64,000 nucleotides of DNA from an uncultured delta proteobacterium (lineage in GTDB: Bacteria; Myxococcota_A; UBA9160; JAFDET01), in NCBI GenBank assembly GCA_947259215.1, contig CAMYLJ010000029.1, positions 26,461 through 90,460 of the forward strand, given 5' to 3'. Position numbers and translations under genes: made by a program. The notes under the pieces were generated by a model. That model had not been told where the DNA came from. It ran no database searches and saw nothing but the letters and a program-made list of their open reading frames with translations. Shown here piece after piece: positions 60,281 through 64,000 of the stretch; positions within the stretch are counted from its first letter, which is position 1; every line of letters begins with the position of its first letter.

Positions 60281-62176
60281 ATGGCTCGACGAGGTCCGCG
60301 TCCCTCCGCGAAACGGTCCCGGACCGCCCGCCACCGCCCGGCCCGGCGATCGCGCTGGGTTTCTCCGGTCCCTGCTCCCGGACAGCGTTCGGCCGCCTGG
60401 GAACGCCTCGCGGCGCTCGCGGCGTTCGTGTTGGCGGCGGCAGTGTACGCCAACACCGCGAGCCACGAGCTGGTCCTCGACGCCACCGCCCTGGTCGGGA
60501 CGAACCCGCTCATCCGGAGCCTCTCCGAGATCCCCTCGCTCTTCCGCTCGGACTACTGGGCGCCGCGCGTCGAGGGCGGCCTCTACCGACCCCTCGCCAC
60601 CACCTCGTTCGCCCTCACCTGGGCCCTCGCCGGCGACGATCCGCGCCCCTATCACGTGACCCACATCCTCCTGCACGCCGCCAACGCGGCGCTGGTCGTG
60701 CTGCTTGGCTGCCGCCTCACGCCCGATCGCCTGGCCGCCGGCGCGGCCGGCCTGCTGTTCGCCGCCCACGCGATCAACACCGAGGTCGTGGCCAACGTGG
60801 CGGGTCGTGCGGATCTGCTCGGCACCTTCTTCTTGCTTCTGGCGTTCCTGGCCTACACGGCGCGGGCGACGCGAACCGGCCGCCGAGCCGCGGCCCTCCA
60901 GGCTGCGAGCCTCGGCGCGTACGCGCTGGCGCTCCTCTCCAAGGAGAACGCGATCACGCTCCTTGGCATCATCCTGCTCTACGACTTCGTTTACGACGCG
61001 GGCGAGCAGGAGGCCAGGCCGCTGCGCCGGGTGGGGCGCCTCGTGCGGAGGTACCTCGGGTCACGCTACGCCGGCTATCTCGCTGTCACGCTGGGCTACG
61101 TCGCCGTCCGCTACGTCTGGCTCGGCATCGGAGATCCCAGCGGAAGCACGATCCGCCTGGACAACCCCCTGCTGCACCTGGATCCGCCCTGGGGCCTCGT
61201 GAACGCGCTGAAGGTCGTCTTCCTCTACGTCGGACTGCTCCTCTTCCCGCTGCATCTCGCCTACGACCGCTCCCATGCTCAGATCGCGCTGATCACATCG
61301 CCCGCGGACCCCGCCTTCGCGCTCGTACTCGTGGGCAGCCTTCTCTCCGTCGCCATCGTGGTCTGGAGCTGGCGCGCGTCCAAGCCGCTCTTCTTCGCGC
61401 TCGGCTTCGCGCTCGTCACCTTCTCCGTGGTCTCGAACCTCGTCATCGGGATCGGCACGATCATGGCCGAGCGCCTGCTCTACCTGCCCTGCATCGGCTT
61501 CTGTCTGGCCACGGGGATCGGGCTGCGGCTGGTCCTCCAGCGCGCGGCCGATTCGGGCTCGGTCTCCCGCGCGCTATTCGTCGCCCTCCTCGCCGCCATG
61601 GTGGGACTCAACGCCGGTCGGACGCTGGTGCGAAACCGCGACTGGGCCAGCAACGAAGCCCTCTTCCTGCACGATCTCGCGCTGAGCCCCCGGAGCGCAC
61701 GGGTGCACTCGAACGCGGGGCACATGTTCCGGTACCGCGGGCAGCTGGAGAAGGCGATCGAGCACTACCGGACGGCGGTGGAGATATACCCCGAAGGGCT
61801 CCGGATGCGGGTCGCGCTGGGGGAGACCCTGTTTCAGGCCGGGCGCGAGGAAGAGGCGATTCCGGTGTACGAGTACCTGGTCGAGCGCCGCATCTCCGAC
61901 CCCAAGATCTGGAACGATCTCGGGTATATCCTGGTCGACCGGGGAATCGACGTCGAGCGCGGATTGGAGCTGATCCTGGTTGCCGTGGACAAGGACCCGG
62001 AGGACCCGCACACCCTGGACAGCCTCGGATGGGCCCACTACAAGAGCGGGCGACTCGCCGAGGCACGGAGCTGGATCCGCCGCTCGCTCGAGATCGACCC
62101 CGAGGCCGAGACGCCTCGCCGCCACCTCGACGAGATCGAGCGCGCGCTCGGCGGGGCCGCCGACGCGGACCCATGA
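60281..62176 (+). CDS. TPR-containing multi-TM glycosyltransferase-like protein (TMTC-like)
   Basis: A 631-aa protein. After a basic N-terminal 38 residues there are about ten TM helices up to residue 460 (FVLAAAVYANTASHELVLD; RPLATTSFALTWALAG; YHVTHILLHAANAALVV), then TPR repeats to the end (NAGHMFRYRGQLEKAIEHY; LGETLFQAGREEEAIPVYEY; LGWAHYKSGRLAEARSWI). The layout matches TMTC-type proteins: GT-C membrane part with loop acidic residues plus a periplasmic TPR domain, known in eukaryotes as O-mannosyltransferases. Bacterial members are mostly uncharacterised. ATG 60281 lies before the basic stretch; a later start is possible. Confidence 0.85.
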   Translation: MARRGPRPSAKRSRTARHRPARRSRWVSPVPAPGQRSAAWERLAALAAFVLAAAVYANTASHELVLDATALVGTNPLIRSLSEIPSLFRSDYWAPRVEGGLYRPLATTSFALTWALAGDDPRPYHVTHILLHAANAALVVLLGCRLTPDRLAAGAAGLLFAAHAINTEVVANVAGRADLLGTFFLLLAFLAYTARATRTGRRAAALQAASLGAYALALLSKENAITLLGIILLYDFVYDAGEQEARPLRRVGRLVRRYLGSRYAGYLAVTLGYVAVRYVWLGIGDPSGSTIRLDNPLLHLDPPWGLVNALKVVFLYVGLLLFPLHLAYDRSHAQIALITSPADPAFALVLVGSLLSVAIVVWSWRASKPLFFALGFALVTFSVVSNLVIGIGTIMAERLLYLPCIGFCLATGIGLRLVLQRAADSGSVSRALFVALLAAMVGLNAGRTLVRNRDWASNEALFLHDLALSPRSARVHSNAGHMFRYRGQLEKAIEHYRTAVEIYPEGLRMRVALGETLFQAGREEEAIPVYEYLVERRISDPKIWNDLGYILVDRGIDVERGLELILVAVDKDPEDPHTLDSLGWAHYKSGRLAEARSWIRRSLEIDPEAETPRRHLDEIERALGGAADADP

Positions 62177-62403
62177 GATCGCGCGCCCAGGGGAGTGACA
62201 TGGGCAACCGGCAGGAAGGGCAGGCGCTCTCCTCCCCCTCCTGTACTCGCCGATCCACATCCTCCAGGGAACGCATCGACTGATGCGCGAGTTTCACCAG
62301 CGAGCGATGCGCACTCCATCTGAACTCCGGGTCCTTCATCGCCTCGCACCAGGCCATCGTGCTGCCGATGGGTGTCGGAGCAGCTCGGCCACGCGAGTCG
62401 GCG

Positions 62404-62475
62404 AAGCTCTGCGGCGTCGAGCCGCGCGCTTATCTGCGCGCGCTCACGCGCGACCTCAAGTCACCAAAGCCCTGA
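62404..62475 (+). mobile_element. Possible IS66-type transposase C-terminal remnant
   Basis: The frame reads KLCGVEPRAYLRALTRDL and stops at TGA 62473. This resembles the conserved end of IS66-family TnpC proteins, where GxEPxAYLRxxL precedes the C-terminus. Only the last couple of dozen residues are left, and the sequence before it is out of frame or degraded. The whole 62177-62574 interval otherwise holds no gene I can support. It lies directly upstream of the compositionally atypical crotonase, which may have arrived with a transposon. Confidence 0.4.
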
Positions 62476-62574
62476 GAGAAATCGGCGCTTGACCTGCGGG
62501 GCGCGAAAAGGCGAGAATGGCCGAAGAGTTACGCCTGAACGACGCAACTCATGACGACAAATCGGAGACGACCC

Positions 62575-63495
62575 ATGTCGAACCAGAAATCCCAGAAACC
62601 GCTGACCGACTGGATACCCACGCCCGAATTCGAGGAGTATAGGGAGCGATTCAGAGGGCACTTCGAGATGGAGCGCCGTGAAGACGGCGTCCTATACGTC
62701 TGCATGCACACGCTGGGTGGCGAAGTTCAGTGGAACGCTCAGCTGCACCGTGCCATCTGGCAACTATTCCGCACCATCGGCTCTGATCCGAGGAATGAAG
62801 TGCTCATCTTCACGGCCAAGGGCGACAACTGGATGCGTGGTTTCGACACCGCTAGCTGGGCCGAGATCGAAGAGCCAGCCATGGGTGGTGACCCAAAGCG
62901 CGCGACGTACGAGAACATGTTCTATGACGGTCGTCAAATGCTGATCTCTCTGATCCACGACGTCGAATTTCCGACGATCTGTGCGTTCCCAGGCTTCGGT
63001 TTTCACACTGAGATCGGTCTGATGATGGACATTGTGATCGCCTCTGACGACGCGATCATCCTGGATGATCATTACGGTTTCGGCCTGGTCCCCGGTGACG
63101 GCATCCATAGCTGTTTCATCGAACTGATGGGTATCCGTCGCGCATCGTACGCCATGTGGATGGGTAAGACGATCGATGCCAAGACGGCTCTGGACTGGGG
63201 TCTGGTCAGCGAACTGGTACCCAAGGAAAAGCTGATCGAACGCGCCTACGAGATTGCTGACCGCCTCATGTCCCAGCCTCGTGTCACCCGTCGTGTGACG
63301 ACCCAGGTCTTCCGTCGCCAGTGGAAACAGCGCATCGTTAATGATCTGGACGGCGCATTCGGTATGGAAATGTACGTTGATCTGGCTACCGGGGAACGTC
63401 ACACCGACGAGAAAGCGCAAGCCATCATCGACGCGGAGGGTTCTGAGCTGGCATTCCTGGGTAGAGGTCGTAAGGACGGCATGAAGTTCAAGTAG
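62575..63495 (+). CDS. Crotonase-family beta-diketone hydrolase-like protein (6-oxocamphor hydrolase type), probably acquired
   Basis: Crotonase-superfamily protein, 306 aa. Segments HTLGGEVQW, GFGFHTEIGLMMDIVIAS, DDHYGFGLVPGDGIH match those I recall in 6-oxocamphor hydrolase. The residues H45, H144, H166 and D175 sit at the positions of its catalytic His45, His122, His145 and Asp154. Such enzymes cleave C-C bonds of cyclic beta-diketones by retro-Claisen reaction. GGAGACGA precedes ATG 62575; an earlier ATG at 62551 is possible. Codon use differs visibly from all neighbours: many T- and A-ending codons and lower GC. With a transposase remnant just upstream this points to recent horizontal transfer. 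Confidence 0.88.
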   Translation: MSNQKSQKPLTDWIPTPEFEEYRERFRGHFEMERREDGVLYVCMHTLGGEVQWNAQLHRAIWQLFRTIGSDPRNEVLIFTAKGDNWMRGFDTASWAEIEEPAMGGDPKRATYENMFYDGRQMLISLIHDVEFPTICAFPGFGFHTEIGLMMDIVIASDDAIILDDHYGFGLVPGDGIHSCFIELMGIRRASYAMWMGKTIDAKTALDWGLVSELVPKEKLIERAYEIADRLMSQPRVTRRVTTQVFRRQWKQRIVNDLDGAFGMEMYVDLATGERHTDEKAQAIIDAEGSELAFLGRGRKDGMKFK

Positions 63496-63523
63496 CTTGA
63501 TCCCGACCTGGCAGACCGTTCAG

Positions 63524-63541
63524 AAGGCCTGTCGGCCTTTT
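63524..63541 (+). terminator. Candidate Rho-independent terminator after the diketone hydrolase gene
   Basis: AAGGCC (63524-63529) and GGCCTT (63534-63539) pair around a TGTC loop and are followed by TTC. The position, 29 nt after the stop codon, suits a terminator, but the T-tract is short. Confidence 0.4.
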
Positions 63542-63560
63542 CGGTCTCCGGCAGCGGCCC

Positions 63561-63623
63561 GCCTTCCTCGTCGCCACCGGCCTCGCGGGGCTGGGCTGGA
63601 TCCGCAGGCGCAGGCTGCAATAG
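63561..63623 (+). pseudogene. Orphan PEP-CTERM-like sorting tail
   Basis: The frame reads AFLVATGLAGLGWIRRRRLQ and then TAG 63621. This is the TM-plus-Arg-cluster half of a PEP-CTERM sorting signal, the C-terminal tag recognised by exosortase. The preceding VPEP motif and the protein body are missing; the frame upstream runs into the terminator region. It looks like the leftover 3' end of a secreted protein gene replaced by the incoming crotonase segment. Confidence 0.45.
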
Positions 63624-63653
63624 CCGCCCCGCCGAAAGGCTGACGCTCGACGC

Positions 63654-63671
63654 GCCCCGCTTCGGCGGGGC
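63654..63671. terminator. GC-rich UUCG-loop hairpin between convergent gene ends
   Basis: GCCCCGC, loop TTCG, GCGGGGC: a perfectly paired 7-bp stem. A longer partner, GCCCCGCCGAA at 63626-63636, can also pair with TTCGGCGGGGC at 63661-63671. It lies between the PEP-CTERM-like tail and the convergent small membrane gene. No T-tract follows, so it may be a transcription barrier or mRNA 3' stabiliser rather than a classic terminator. Confidence 0.4.
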
Positions 63672-63688
63672 GTGGTCGTTGGGGGGGG

Positions 63689-63874
63689 TCAGTTGCGGCG
63701 TCCGCGAGCGATGAGGTAGCCACCGAACCCGATCGCTGCGGCGATGGCCGGAGCGGGCCAGCGGATGGTCAGCCACGCCGCCACCATTACGGCAAGGGCC
63801 ACCGCGACGCCGAGGAGACGGGCCCGGCGCTCCCGCATCCTGGCCGAAGTCTTCTCGGCTCCATTGTCGGGCAT
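63689..63874 (-). CDS. Small two-TM membrane protein (hypothetical)
   Basis: A 61-aa frame from ATG 63874 (78 aa from GTG 63925). A charged start (PDNGAEKTSARMRERRAR) leads to two hydrophobic helices, LLGVAVALAVMVAAWLTI and APAIAAAIGFGGYLIA, and a basic end RGRRN. I do not recognise a family. The charge pattern fits a real inner-membrane protein. No strong ribosome site is visible for either start. Confidence 0.5.
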   Translation of the reverse strand: MPDNGAEKTSARMRERRARLLGVAVALAVMVAAWLTIRWPAPAIAAAIGFGGYLIARGRRN

Positions 63875-63962
63875 CAGGACGCGAGGATACCTGTGTCTAC
63901 CGAGAACTCGATCCGACCGAAACACTTGAGGATTCTCGCGCCCCCGCTACACCCGCCGCACG

Positions 63963-64000
63963 ATGGGTTCGGCCTTCCGCGCGCTCCTGCTGACGCTGCC
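63963..64000 (+). CDS. Start of a gene cut by the window end
   Basis: ATG 63963 opens a frame reading MGSAFRALLLTLP, which could be the beginning of a signal peptide. Only 38 nt are available and there is no clear ribosome site, so the call is tentative and no function can be given. Confidence 0.3.
   Translation, partial: MGSAFRALLLTL

Noticed and set aside
62177..62403. Short frames between the TPR protein and the transposase remnant, including a minus-strand one beginning near 62357
   Set aside because: The minus-strand frame starts plausibly but soon overlaps the TPR gene antisense; no family recognised.

Overview
ORGANISM. The window is uniformly GC-rich, dense with genes and almost free of RNA genes. 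It comes from a Gram-negative bacterium: there is a complete Mla-type outer-membrane lipid-transport operon, a DUF1302 outer-membrane protein ending in Phe, and lipoprotein signal peptides. The gene mix is three P450s, two KshA-like Rieske oxygenases, six acyl-CoA dehydrogenases, several crotonases, sterol-desaturase-type hydroxylases and CoA ligases. It suggests an aerobic lipid/steroid/terpenoid-oxidising soil or aquatic bacterium of the former Deltaproteobacteria (Myxococcota- or Binatota-like). That placement is inference; no rRNA or marker gene is present.

LAYOUT. 1-12.9 kb: a partial SDR diverges from a Rieske oxygenase. A long minus-strand operon follows (serine hydrolase, mlaF, mlaE, mlaD, mlaA, mlaC, SDR, P450). 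Then come plus-strand PilZ, CDF metal exporter, MFS and P450 genes. 13-18.4 kb: a lipoprotein amidohydrolase, apparently starting with CTG, an LLM/MaoC/crotonase operon, and an isolated PAPS reductase (cysH). 18.4-28.1 kb: a beta-oxidation block with six acyl-CoA dehydrogenases, two crotonases and a CoA ligase. Five genes on the minus strand are translationally coupled or nearly so. 28.1-35.9 kb: a perfect 67-bp palindrome, a 3Fe-4S-type ferredoxin, and a TetR-controlled operon (tetR, P450, a 1274-aa four-domain fusion, CoA ligase). 35.9-44.6 kb: small membrane proteins including NrtS, DUF3179, a cation/proton antiporter, a DAACS symporter, a haem-type membrane protein, a TAXI binding protein and a decayed spermidine-synthase-like gene. 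44.7-54.2 kb: a large Cys-rich DUF1302 porin-like protein, then a nucleotidyltransferase, two sterol-desaturase-family enzymes, a GT1 glycosyltransferase and a Rieske oxygenase, which look like a sterol/terpenoid tailoring group. 54.4-64 kb: Gfo/Idh/MocA pair, a broken paralogue, two multi-TM glycosyltransferase-like proteins flanking a MITE-like element, a transposase remnant next to a compositionally atypical beta-diketone-hydrolase-like crotonase, and an orphan PEP-CTERM-like tail.

HOW IT FITS TOGETHER. Lipid movement across the envelope (Mla, DUF1302), oxygenation (P450, Rieske, sterol hydroxylases), CoA activation and beta-oxidation form one theme. The most unusual item is the TetR operon at 28.4-35.9 kb. 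One polypeptide there joins a FGGY sugar kinase, a D-2-hydroxyacid dehydrogenase, an SCP2 lipid-binding domain and a class II aldolase, between a P450 and a CoA ligase. The combination suggests catabolism of a lipid-linked sugar or polyol, and I know of no described system with this architecture.
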